Assembly: GCA_951812575.1 (NCBI GenBank)
Contig: OX638322.1
Coordinates: 310,001-374,000 of the forward strand
Source of the DNA: Candidatus Binatia bacterium
GTDB taxonomy: Bacteria > Desulfobacterota > Binatia > Bin18
Length of the DNA stretch: 64,000 nucleotides
Direction of reading: 5' to 3'
Numbering within the stretch: position 1 is the stretch's first letter; each line of letters opens with the position of its first letter. The position numbers and the translations under genes are program-made. The notes beneath the pieces were generated by a model that saw only the letters and a list, made by a program, of their open reading frames with translations, ran no database searches and was not told the DNA's origin. Of the stretch, positions 52,043 to 60,090 are shown in pieces.

Positions 52043-53186
52043 GGCGCCTCGACTTCTCTTGGCAGCGGGAGGCACCGGTGGACATCTCTTTCCTGGAGTT
52101 GCGGTGGCAGAGTTCGCGCAGCGACAGGCTGGTGCGGAGGTGTTGTTTGTTGGCACCGCCGGTGGAATGGAGAAGGACGTCATCCCACAACTTGGATTTT
52201 CTTTACGTTTCATTCCGGCTGAGCAGCTCCGCGGACGAACGCGATGGGGAAAAATCCGATCCATAGGAGTCGCTGGTTATGGCGTTGGGGCCGCGTGGCG
52301 TATCATCCGTGAGTTCGCTCCCGACGTGGTCTTCAGTATAGGTGGCTATGCATCTGCTCCGACCGTCTTGGCTGGTTGGCTGCAGCGTATCCCCTGCGTT
52401 CTGCTTGAGCCCAACGCGATTCCTGGGTTGGCAAACCGTTTCCTGAGCTGGTTTGCCACCCGCGTCTGTCTCGGATTTGAAACGGCCGCCCGCTTCTTCC
52501 CCACCCATAAAGTTGTCCATACTGGCAACCCGGTCCGGTCCGCCTTACGGCCAGCGCTCCAACCGGCAGCAACAGACAAGCCTTTTACCATTCTCGTCTT
52601 TGGTGGCAGCGCCGGCGCACACCGGCTCAACCATATTGTGCCGCAGGCCCTCGCGCGCTTAGACAGGAAACGAAGCAGACAGAAGAGTACAGACCTAACC
52701 CCATCGATACAGATCATCCATCAGACCGGCCAAGCTGAGCACGCAGATGTCTCAGCCGCTTATGCGGCTGAGGGGATAGCGGCCCGAGTGGTACCGTTTA
52801 TTGACGCCATGCAGGAGGTGTATGCTGAGGCCGACCTCGTGATTTGCCGGGCTGGAGCGATAACGGCCGCGGAGCTGACCCTGCTCGGCAAGCCGGCCAT
52901 CCTGATTCCCTACCCATACGCGGCAGACGACCACCAGCGGGCTAATGCCGAGGCCCTTGTACAGGTGGGCGCGGCGGTGATGCTCCTGGACCACGCGCTG
53001 TCCCCCGAGTTACTTGAGCAAACGATTGTGCGCCTCGTCCAGCACAGAGACATGTTAGGAAATATGGCCCGAGCGGCGGTCGCTTTAGGCCATCCCGACG
53101 CGACCGCTGCCGTCGTACAGACCTGTTTTGCCTGCACCCCGTATGTGTCTTCTTTCGGTCAGGAGGTTCAGTGTCAGGAAAAATGA
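52035..53186 (+). CDS. murG: UDP-GlcNAc:lipid I N-acetylglucosaminyltransferase
   Basis: 383 residues from ATG 52035, six bases after GAGGGAGG; earlier in-frame ATGs at 52008 and 52029 are less well placed. LLLAAGGTGGHLFPGVAVAE, IPCVLLEPNAIPGLANRFLS, HTGNPVR, FGGSAGAHRLNHIVP, and the C-terminal CRAGAITAAELTLLGKPAIL-IPYPYAADDHQRANAE. A short insert after LARLDRKRSRQKSTDL relative to E. coli was noticed and looks like a loop. It converts lipid I to lipid II at the inner face of the membrane. Confidence 0.95.
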   Translation: MPRAPRLLLAAGGTGGHLFPGVAVAEFAQRQAGAEVLFVGTAGGMEKDVIPQLGFSLRFIPAEQLRGRTRWGKIRSIGVAGYGVGAAWRIIREFAPDVVFSIGGYASAPTVLAGWLQRIPCVLLEPNAIPGLANRFLSWFATRVCLGFETAARFFPTHKVVHTGNPVRSALRPALQPAATDKPFTILVFGGSAGAHRLNHIVPQALARLDRKRSRQKSTDLTPSIQIIHQTGQAEHADVSAAYAAEGIAARVVPFIDAMQEVYAEADLVICRAGAITAAELTLLGKPAILIPYPYAADDHQRANAEALVQVGAAVMLLDHALSPELLEQTIVRLVQHRDMLGNMARAAVALGHPDATAAVVQTCFACTPYVSSFGQEVQCQEK

Positions 53187-54718
53187 AGAAACGGAAACCG
53201 AGCGGCAGCGTAGACCGCTGGCCGGCCGGGGCTGATACGCCGCCACCCGTGGCTGTGGGGCTCCAGATGCCACCCGCTCGGGCTCCCCTTCCCCTTCACG
53301 CGAACGCGGCGTCCGAGACGCCGGTCTTGTTTAATACCAACCGGCGGATTCATTTTGTCGGTATTGGCGGAGTCGGCATGAGCGGCATTGCCGAAGTCTT
53401 GCTCAATCTCGGCTATCACATTAGTGGCTCGGATCTGACCGAATCTGAAACAACGCTGCGCTTGAAACGCAACGGCGCGCACATTGTGTATGGTCACCAA
53501 CCACAGCACGTCCATGCCGATACCGATGTTGTGGTCATCTCGTCGGCTGTCAAATATGCGAACCCGGAAGTCGTGCGTGCCCGCGCGCTCAGTATCCCAG
53601 TCATTCCCCGGGCCGAAATGCTGGCCGAGCTGATGCGCCTCAAATACGGCATCGCGGTTGCCGGGACGCATGGGAAGACGACGACGACCTCCTTGATCGC
53701 AACCGTCCTGGCCCACGCCCACTTTGATCCAACCATGGTTATTGGTGGACGGCTCAACGTGCTGGGGTCCAATGCCCGGTTAGGACAGGGACGTTTTCTG
53801 GTTGCCGAAGCCGACGAGAGTGATGGGACGTTTCTCCTGCTCAGCCCAACGATTGGTGTGGTGACCAATATTGATCCCGAGCATCTTGACTATTATGGAC
53901 ATATGGATCGCGTCCAGACCGCCTATCTTGACTTTATCAATCGCCTCCCCTTTTACGGCCGCGCCGTGCTGTGCCTGGACAGCGTGCATGTCCGTGCGCT
54001 GCTTCCCCAGGTACGCAAGCGGTTTGTGACCTATGGCCTGAGTCCGGAGGCGGATGTGCAGGCCAAACAGCTGACGGTCTCCGGCCTCACCACACGGTGT
54101 GAGGTCTGGCGCGGAACAGCGCGCCTGGGCGATATTCAACTGCACTTGCCCGGACGCCACGCTGCGCTGAATGCCCTGGCTGCAGTGGCAGTCGCCCTTG
54201 AGCTGGAGATTCCGTTTTCTCAAGTCCAGGAGGCCCTGCACAAATTTACCGGCATTCAGCGACGCTTTGAGATAAAGGGGGAAGCGGGAGAGGTACTGGT
54301 GGTTGACGATTACGCCCATCACCCGGAAGAATTACGCGCCACCTTCCGTGCTGCCAGAGAGGGCTTTGGGCGCCGTTTGGTCGCGCTCTTTCAGCCCCAT
54401 CGCTACTCACGCACCGCTTACCTGTTCGACGACTTCCTGTCTGCGTTTGACGATGCGGACGTTTTGGTCCTGACGGAAATTTACCCCGCTGGTGAGGAGC
54501 CCCAGACTGATATCTCGGGGGAAAAGCTCTATCACGCCATCAAACGGCGTGGCCATGCTGAGGTCTATTTTGTCCCGCACCGCGCAGAGCTGGCACAGAT
54601 GGCGCAGACCATCGTCCGGGCGGGGGACTTGGTGTTGACCTTAGGGGCCGGGGATATTGCCCAGACCGGGCCCGAGTTGCTCGCACAACTGCGGAGTGGA
54701 GGCGTCAATGCAAGCTGA
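53171..54718 (+). CDS. murC: UDP-MurNAc:L-alanine ligase with N-terminal extension
   Basis: 515 residues from GTG 53171 (AGGAGG four bases upstream). About 55 residues rich in Lys/Arg, Pro and Ala precede the normal start of the enzyme (RRIHFVGIGGVGMSGIAEVL). The rest is standard: AGTHGKTTTTSLIATVLAHA, EADESDGTFLLLSPTIGVVT, FQPHRYSRTAYLFDDF, and TLGAGDIAQTG at the C-terminus. It adds L-alanine to UDP-MurNAc. The extension is unusual for MurC and has no recognised domain. It overlaps murG's end by 16 bases and murB's start by 11. Confidence 0.94.
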   Translation: MSGKMKKRKPSGSVDRWPAGADTPPPVAVGLQMPPARAPLPLHANAASETPVLFNTNRRIHFVGIGGVGMSGIAEVLLNLGYHISGSDLTESETTLRLKRNGAHIVYGHQPQHVHADTDVVVISSAVKYANPEVVRARALSIPVIPRAEMLAELMRLKYGIAVAGTHGKTTTTSLIATVLAHAHFDPTMVIGGRLNVLGSNARLGQGRFLVAEADESDGTFLLLSPTIGVVTNIDPEHLDYYGHMDRVQTAYLDFINRLPFYGRAVLCLDSVHVRALLPQVRKRFVTYGLSPEADVQAKQLTVSGLTTRCEVWRGTARLGDIQLHLPGRHAALNALAAVAVALELEIPFSQVQEALHKFTGIQRRFEIKGEAGEVLVVDDYAHHPEELRATFRAAREGFGRRLVALFQPHRYSRTAYLFDDFLSAFDDADVLVLTEIYPAGEEPQTDISGEKLYHAIKRRGHAEVYFVPHRAELAQMAQTIVRAGDLVLTLGAGDIAQTGPELLAQLRSGGVNAS

Positions 54719-55643
54719 GGTGCGGACGGCATTGAAGACGCAGCTGCGCGCCCTCGGCCCGTGTGTGCGCTTCGATGTTGGTCTGGCCCGCTACACGTCT
54801 TTTCGTATTGGTGGGCCAGCCGATATTTTTGTCGAACCGAATACCATGGAAGAGCTGCAGGAGCTGATGCGCCTGGTGACGGAATATGGAGCACCCTGTT
54901 TTCTCCTCGGAGGGGGGACGAATGTCCTCGTTAGTGACAAAGGGGTTCGCGGGATCGTGATTCGGCTGGGGCGGGGTTTCGACTACGCAGCGTGGGAGAC
55001 CCAGCCTGAGCAGACGCAGACCGCACAGGTTCGTGTCGGTGCCGGCCGTTCATTGGGCCGATTCGTGCGAGAAGCTGCACGCAAAGGGTATGGGGGAGTG
55101 GAATTTGCCGAGGGGATTCCTGGTCGCGTGGGGGGAGGCCTCTTGATGAATGCGGGGGCCTTTGGGGGTGAACTGAGTGAAGTAGTTGAGACCATTTCGG
55201 GGGTAACCCACACAGGCCAGTCTCTGCGATTATCCAATACCTCGATTGGCTTTGCCTATAGAACGACTGCACTCCCGCCACAATTTATTGTGAGTGAGGT
55301 GGCGTTCCGGCTCCGGCAAAAGCCCCGAGCCAGGATTACGGCCGCGATGCAACAGGCGCGCGAAAAACGGAACCGCCGTCAGCCCCACGGATACCCGAAC
55401 GCCGGGTCCATTTTTAAGAACCCACCGGGACGCTATGCGGGGCGCATGATTGAGGCGGTGGGCGGCAAGGGCAGCCGTCAGGGGCAGGCCCAGGTTTCTG
55501 AGCAGCACGCCAATTTTATTGTGAATACGGGCGGGGCCACGGCGAGCCAGGTATGGCGTCTCATAGAACAGGTGCAACGTCAGGTATGGCAAGAAGAACG
55601 GGTCTGGCTTGAGCCCGAGGTCCGAAGGGTTGGAGAATGGTAG
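54708..55643 (+). CDS. murB: UDP-N-acetylenolpyruvoylglucosamine reductase
   Basis: 311 residues from ATG 54708, chosen for GGAGG just upstream. FAD domain motifs YTSFRIGGPADIFVEPN, LLGGGTNVLVSDKGVRGIVI, GVEFAEGIPGRVGGGLLMNA-GAFGGE; substrate region RRQPHGYPNAGSIFKNPPG (active Ser near GSIFKNP) and EQHANFIVNTGGATASQV. Type II-like length. Reduces enolpyruvate to lactyl ether with NADPH. Overlaps murC and, by 7 bases, ddl. Confidence 0.96.
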   Translation: MQAEVRTALKTQLRALGPCVRFDVGLARYTSFRIGGPADIFVEPNTMEELQELMRLVTEYGAPCFLLGGGTNVLVSDKGVRGIVIRLGRGFDYAAWETQPEQTQTAQVRVGAGRSLGRFVREAARKGYGGVEFAEGIPGRVGGGLLMNAGAFGGELSEVVETISGVTHTGQSLRLSNTSIGFAYRTTALPPQFIVSEVAFRLRQKPRARITAAMQQAREKRNRRQPHGYPNAGSIFKNPPGRYAGRMIEAVGGKGSRQGQAQVSEQHANFIVNTGGATASQVWRLIEQVQRQVWQEERVWLEPEVRRVGEW

Positions 55644-56572
55644 CCGAGATGAAATCCGAACAGCGTGTCGGGGTGCTCTGGGGTGGACTGTCGGCGGAAC
55701 GAGAGATTTCCCGGCTGACCGGGGAGGCGGTCTGCGCAGCGTTGGAGGCGCGCGGCTATAGCGTCCAGGCTATCCCGGTTGAACCCGATGGCGGCTGGAT
55801 TGCTCAGGCGCAAAAGACGGATGTCATTTTTATCGCCCTGCATGGGAAGTTCGGAGAAGATGGAGCTGTGCAAGGCGTACTGGAAACCCTGGGGATTCCG
55901 TACACGGGGTCCAGCGTCTTGGCGAGTGCTGTCGCCATGAATAAGCCGATGGCAAAACGGATCTGGCAAACCTATGATTTGCCAACGCCCGACTGGCAGA
56001 TTGTTGCGCAGGGGACGCCGGCTGAGCAGGTCGTGTGCTCCTACCCGATCGTAGTCAAGCCGATTGCGGAAGGATCGAGTGTTGGGGTGAGTATCGTCCG
56101 CTCCGAGGCGAGGCTCACCTCCGCCCTGACTCAGGCGTTTCAGTATGACACGTCGAGTTTGGTGGAAGCCTATATTCCCGGGCAAGAAGTCACTGTCGGT
56201 ATTCTCAAGGGACAGGCGATTGGCGCAATGGAAGTGATTGCCAAGGGTGAATTCCATTCCTATGAGATCAAATATACACCGGGGCGGGAAGAATTTCTCA
56301 TGCCCGCCCCGCTACCGGAAGCAACCTATGCGCAGGTCCTCAAGCTGGCGCGGCAGGCGCACCGTGCCCTCGAGTGCGGCGGATATAGTCGAGTCGATAT
56401 GCGAGTCAGTCCGGCTGGGGAGATTTTTCTGATCGAGTTGAACTCGCTACCGGGCTTAACAGGATTGAGTTATTTACCACGCATCGCCGCTCATCATGGA
56501 CTGTCCTATGAGGATCTCGTGGAGGCTATCCTGCAGCAGGCAACCCTCCATATTCCGCGAGGAGAAGTATGA
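55637..56572 (+). CDS. ddl: D-alanine--D-alanine ligase
   Basis: 311 residues. GVLWGGLSAEREISRLTGEA, ALHGKFGEDGAVQGVLETLG-IPYTGSSVLASAVAMNK, YPIVVKPIAEGSSVGVSIV (ATP-grasp), and the metal site RVDMRVSPAGEIFLIELNSL-PG. Serine and tyrosine active residues (GSS, Y in IPYTGS) are present. It provides the D-Ala-D-Ala dipeptide for MurF, whose gene is not in this window. Coupled on both sides (7 and 4-base overlaps). Confidence 0.96.
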   Translation: MVAEMKSEQRVGVLWGGLSAEREISRLTGEAVCAALEARGYSVQAIPVEPDGGWIAQAQKTDVIFIALHGKFGEDGAVQGVLETLGIPYTGSSVLASAVAMNKPMAKRIWQTYDLPTPDWQIVAQGTPAEQVVCSYPIVVKPIAEGSSVGVSIVRSEARLTSALTQAFQYDTSSLVEAYIPGQEVTVGILKGQAIGAMEVIAKGEFHSYEIKYTPGREEFLMPAPLPEATYAQVLKLARQAHRALECGGYSRVDMRVSPAGEIFLIELNSLPGLTGLSYLPRIAAHHGLSYEDLVEAILQQATLHIPRGEV

Positions 56573-57456
56573 GCCCCCCAGCCCACAAAAAGTCCTCTGG
56601 GTCTTTGGGTCTTTGGGTCTTTGGGTCTCATAGACTCAAGAGACTCTACCGACTCAAGAGACGCTTCATCTTATGGGGGCTCGTTTGTGTCGTTTGCAGT
56701 ATCGGGGGGATCGTCTTGGTACACTATGTCGAGCAGCACCCGTACTTCGCTGCGACAGATATTGTTGTCTCAACTGACGGTAGACTCACGCCGGACGAGA
56801 TCAGACAGTGGGCAGGAATGACGCCGGGGATGAATATTATCGCTCTGGACGTCCAGACCGTGGAGCAGCGTTTACGGCACCACCCCTGGGTCCACGCTGC
56901 CGCTGTCACCCGGGAGTTCCCGCAGCGTATTTACCTGACTATCCGAGAGCGTCATCCCATAGCGCGCATCCGGCGTCCAGAAGCCGCGTATCTGGATGGG
57001 AACGGTGACAGTTTTATCGCTCCCGCATCGAGTGCGTACGATCTGCCGTATGTGAGCGGACTTGAGCGCGTGCCCCTGGAAACGCAGACGGTCAGGACGG
57101 TCCTAGCCGGAGTTCGGTTGTGTCTCTCGCTGATACAGGAATGGAACGTTGCACTGTCCGAAATTCATTGGGACGACCGGCGAGGATATACGCTGTTTTT
57201 GTCCGACCGTCAGGTCGTGATTCGGCTGGGTCAGCAGATCCGCCCCACCGTGTTTGTGCCGATACAACGGGTACTGGAGCGCTGGCCGCAAGACCGACGG
57301 GCAACTGTTTTTGATGCGCGCTTTACCGATCAGATTGTGGCCTCCCCTCTTCCATTGAGACTGGATAAGGGGAAAAAGAGGAAACGTGTCCAGCATCTCC
57401 TGTCTCCTGGAGGACACATTCCCTCTTTGGGACGTGGACTTAACTCGCACGCTTAG
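56569..57456 (+). CDS. ftsQ: Cell division protein FtsQ with palindromic element at the C-terminus
   Basis: 295 residues. A cytoplasmic basic N-terminus is encoded partly by an 8-base tandem repeat (56599-56628). One membrane span follows (LWGLVCVVCSIGGIVLVHYV-like), then the POTRA domain (YFAATDIVVSTDGRLTPDEI, VHAAAVTREFPQRIYLTIRE-RHPIARI) and the beta domain (YLDGNGDSFIA). The last about 25 residues (KKRKRVQHLLSPGGHIPSLG ...) are produced by palindromic element copy D (residues 269-287) and are not typical of FtsQ. It scaffolds FtsL/FtsB in the divisome. Confidence 0.9.
   Translation: MSPPAHKKSSGSLGLWVFGSHRLKRLYRLKRRFILWGLVCVVCSIGGIVLVHYVEQHPYFAATDIVVSTDGRLTPDEIRQWAGMTPGMNIIALDVQTVEQRLRHHPWVHAAAVTREFPQRIYLTIRERHPIARIRRPEAAYLDGNGDSFIAPASSAYDLPYVSGLERVPLETQTVRTVLAGVRLCLSLIQEWNVALSEIHWDDRRGYTLFLSDRQVVIRLGQQIRPTVFVPIQRVLERWPQDRRATVFDARFTDQIVASPLPLRLDKGKKRKRVQHLLSPGGHIPSLGRGLNSHA
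56599..56628 (+). repeat. Tandem 8-base repeat in the ftsQ N-terminus
   Basis: GGGTCTTT repeated 3.75 times. The unit is not a multiple of three, so gain or loss of a copy would shift the frame of the essential ftsQ. Immediately downstream GACTCAAGAGAC occurs twice (56633 and 56651 regions). Confidence 0.8.
57375..57428. repeat. Palindromic element, copy D (inside ftsQ)
   Basis: 17-base arms AAAGAGGAAACGTGTCC / GGACACATTCCCTCTTT (15 of 17 pair) around a 20-base loop; 54 bases in all, that is 18 codons. Read as K-R-K-R-V ... G-G-H-I-P-S, the same frame as copies B and E. Confidence 0.85.
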
Positions 57457-57465
57457 GGGGGCGGT

Positions 57466-58755
57466 ATGGAGAATATGGAGAACAAGGATTCCCTATTGGT
57501 GAGTGTTGATATTGGAACGTATCAGACATCGGTCGTCGTTGCGGAAAGAACGCACGATGGGCTGGCCGTTTTGGGGATGGGGACCGCACCGTCTCAGGGC
57601 GTACGCAAGGGCCTCGTCACCAATGTTGAGAACGCGGCCCAGGGGCTACAACAGGCGGTGGCTGAAGCCGAGGCCAATACAAGCTGCGAAATTCATAATG
57701 TGTCTGTCAGCCTGACCGGTGGACATATGGAGGGAATTTTGAGTCAGGGCGTTGTCCGAATCAAAGGTGGCGAGGTGTCTGCGGACGATGTGCAGGAAGT
57801 GGTTACGGTAGCCCGGACGATCGCCTTGCCCCCGGAGTGTGAGACTTTGCACGTCTTTCCACAGGGGTTTCTGGTGGATGGACAAGAGCGTGGTCGTGAC
57901 CCCGTTGGGGCAAGTGGCGTGCGGCTTGAGACCGATGTCCATGTTATCAGCGTTTCTTCAACCGCCCTGTACGCCCTCCAGAAATGCTGTGAGCGGGCGG
58001 GGCTCTATCTCAACGGTGTGTACTATGGCGCGCTAGCGGCAGCCGAGGCCGTCTTGACTCCGGAGGAAAAAGAGTTGGGCGTTGTGGTGATCGACATTGG
58101 GGCGGGTACGACCAGTGTGGCCGCTTTTTGTCAAGGCGTCGTCTATTATACTGCGGTTTTGCCGGTTGGTGGGGAAAACGTGACGAACGACCTGGCCGTG
58201 GGTCTCTGTATTCCAGTGGCAGAGGCAGAACGGCTGAAACAGCAGCACGGCTGTGCGTTGACCAGCCTGATTGCGCCGGGCGAGGTGATTGAAATGCCGC
58301 GCATCGGTGAGCGTGATGCCGCTCCGCTCCCGCGGCGGAAAATGAGCGAGATTATCGAACCGCGGATTGAAGAGATCTTTGAGCTCGTCCGAGAGCAACT
58401 TGATTTTGGGGGCCTCTCAGACCGGCTCGGCGCGGGTGTGGTCCTCACCGGCGGGAGTGCGCTCCTTGAGGGTGTACCGGATCTCGCCCAACGCGTCTTC
58501 CGTATGGCGGCGCGGCGGGGTGCGCCGCGGTGGACGAGCGATGCGGTTGATCCGAAGAGTGAACGTGTCCCGCCTTTGATATCTATGGAAGGACACGTTC
58601 ACTCTTCAGCCCAGAGTCCTATGTATGCGGCCAACATCGGCCTGATCCTGTGTCAGGCGCAGGATACGCTCCGCCCTCTGGCTCAGGTACGGAACGGACA
58701 GAACTGGCAATATATGCGGGAGCGAGTCGTCGAATGGTTTCGGGAATTTTTTTAG
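57466..58755 (+). CDS. ftsA: Cell division protein FtsA with palindromic-element insertion
   Basis: 429 residues of the actin fold: LVSVDIGTYQTSVVVAERTH, VSLTGGHMEGI, VVVIDIGAGTTSVAAFCQGV (phosphate 2), VVLTGGSALLEGVPDLAQRV (adenosine loop), and a C-terminal amphipathic membrane helix (MRERVVEWFREFF). Before the conserved SPMYAANIGLILC, 18 residues (about 364-381, KSERVPPLISMEGHVHSS) correspond exactly to palindromic element copy E. Most relatives lack them. FtsA tethers FtsZ to the membrane. Nine bases after ftsQ. Confidence 0.93.
   Translation: MENMENKDSLLVSVDIGTYQTSVVVAERTHDGLAVLGMGTAPSQGVRKGLVTNVENAAQGLQQAVAEAEANTSCEIHNVSVSLTGGHMEGILSQGVVRIKGGEVSADDVQEVVTVARTIALPPECETLHVFPQGFLVDGQERGRDPVGASGVRLETDVHVISVSSTALYALQKCCERAGLYLNGVYYGALAAAEAVLTPEEKELGVVVIDIGAGTTSVAAFCQGVVYYTAVLPVGGENVTNDLAVGLCIPVAEAERLKQQHGCALTSLIAPGEVIEMPRIGERDAAPLPRRKMSEIIEPRIEEIFELVREQLDFGGLSDRLGAGVVLTGGSALLEGVPDLAQRVFRMAARRGAPRWTSDAVDPKSERVPPLISMEGHVHSSAQSPMYAANIGLILCQAQDTLRPLAQVRNGQNWQYMRERVVEWFREFF
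58554..58607. repeat. Palindromic element, copy E (inside ftsA)
   Basis: Perfect 17-base arms GAAGAGTGAACGTGTCC / GGACACGTTCACTCTTC around a 20-base loop: 54 bases, exactly 18 codons, in frame. The best-preserved copy and the type for the family. Confidence 0.92.
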
Positions 58756-58807
58756 ACCATAGCCTCTCCTGTGGAGGCATGCTAACTGAGGATAAAGGAG
58801 GTGGGAG

Positions 58808-59995
58808 ATGATTGAGTTTGTGGAGAATGAGAGTAGTGGGGCTCAGCTCCGTATCATTGGGATTGGAGGGGCTGGAGGGAATGCCATTAATACGATGATC
58901 AGTGGTGGGCTGTCAGGCGTTGACTTTATTGTGGCGAATACCGACGCGCAAGCGTTGCGGGTCAATTTGGCACCGACCAAGATTCAACTTGGCTCCGAGT
59001 TGACCAAAGGACTCGGAGCGGGCGCCAATCCTGAGATCGGTCGCAATGCCACGCTGGAAACCGAGGACGAGCTACGGCAGCAGCTCGTTGGGGCCGATAT
59101 GGTCTTCGTTACGGCGGGGATGGGCGGAGGAACCGGTACCGGTGGGGCACCCATTGTCGCTCGGCTGGCAAAGGAAAGTGGAGCGTTGACCGTTGGAGTT
59201 GTGACCAAGCCGTTTCTCTTTGAGGGGAATCGACGCATGCGGCAGGCCGATGAGGGTATCCACGAGTTGAAAGAAAATGTGGATACGCTGATCTGTATTC
59301 CGAACCAACGTTTATTGGCGATGGCGAGTCGCAGTCAGCCACTCATCGAAGCCTTTCACAAGGCGGATGAGGTTTTACTCCAGGCCGTTCGAGGCATTTC
59401 TGACCTGATTATGGTGAGTGGTCTGATTAACCTCGACTTTGCAGACGTGCGGACCATCATGGCCGAGATGGGGATGGCAATTATGGGGGCCTCTACAGCG
59501 AGTGGAGAGAACCGGGCAGAAGAGGCCGCACGTCGGGCCATTGCCAGCCCGCTGCTTGAAGATATTTCCATTAGTGGGGCACGCGGCGTGCTGATCAATG
59601 TGACCGGTGGACGGAGTCTCACCCTGCACGAAGTCAATGAGGCGGCCTCGCTGATCCAAGAAGAAGCGGCTGAAGATGCCAACATTATCTTTGGCGCGGT
59701 CATTGACGAGACCATAGAGGAAGAGCTGCTCATTACGGTCATTGCCACCGGATTTGGCGAAAAGGAATTGGAGCGGCCGAAAACGCCAACGCTCAGCGCG
59801 GTGGCTGGAGGAAGACGGAATACAAAAGGATCGCTCAGGACATTTGATCCAGCAGTGCTGGAACAACCAGCCTATGCACGGAGACGCACACTCGGGCAAA
59901 GCTCGGTCGTTCCTTCGGCAAAAAATCTGGACTCGGAGCAGAGCGATGAGCTTGCCGAAGAGATGCCCGTGTTTCTCAGAAAGCGGGCGAATTAA
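58808..59995 (+). CDS. ftsZ: Cell division GTPase FtsZ
   Basis: 395 residues. GTP-binding IIGIGGAGGNAINTMISGGL, the tubulin signature GMGGGTGTGGAP, synergy-loop region VRTIMAEMGMAIMGASTASG and the C-terminal conserved peptide EEMPVFLRKRAN, of the D/P-x-F-L-R type that binds FtsA. Start ATG 58808 has AAAGGAGGTGGGAG upstream, a strong site. It is 52 bases after ftsA; the cluster ends here. Confidence 0.98.
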   Translation: MIEFVENESSGAQLRIIGIGGAGGNAINTMISGGLSGVDFIVANTDAQALRVNLAPTKIQLGSELTKGLGAGANPEIGRNATLETEDELRQQLVGADMVFVTAGMGGGTGTGGAPIVARLAKESGALTVGVVTKPFLFEGNRRMRQADEGIHELKENVDTLICIPNQRLLAMASRSQPLIEAFHKADEVLLQAVRGISDLIMVSGLINLDFADVRTIMAEMGMAIMGASTASGENRAEEAARRAIASPLLEDISISGARGVLINVTGGRSLTLHEVNEAASLIQEEAAEDANIIFGAVIDETIEEELLITVIATGFGEKELERPKTPTLSAVAGGRRNTKGSLRTFDPAVLEQPAYARRRTLGQSSVVPSAKNLDSEQSDELAEEMPVFLRKRAN

Positions 59996-60023
59996 GAGGA
60001 GCGACCCTATTCGGCCATGCATA

Positions 60024-60047
60024 ATGCGGGCTTCCGGCCCGCACTCC
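60024..60047. repeat. REP-like hairpin, second copy
   Basis: ATGCGGGCTTCCGGCCCGCACTCC, differing at one base from 8761-8784. The GCGGGC/GCCCGC stem just after ftsZ could also weaken or end dcw transcription. The rest of the 95-base gap shows nothing. Confidence 0.65.
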
Positions 60048-60090
60048 GGAACCCTGACTCCCATGCGTTTGGGAGGAGAACGCTGCTTTT

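Noticed and set aside
52650..52710. Another copy of the palindromic element in murG (AGGAAACGAAGC...)
   Set aside because: Only a short resemblance to one arm; no matching inverted arm within 60 bases.
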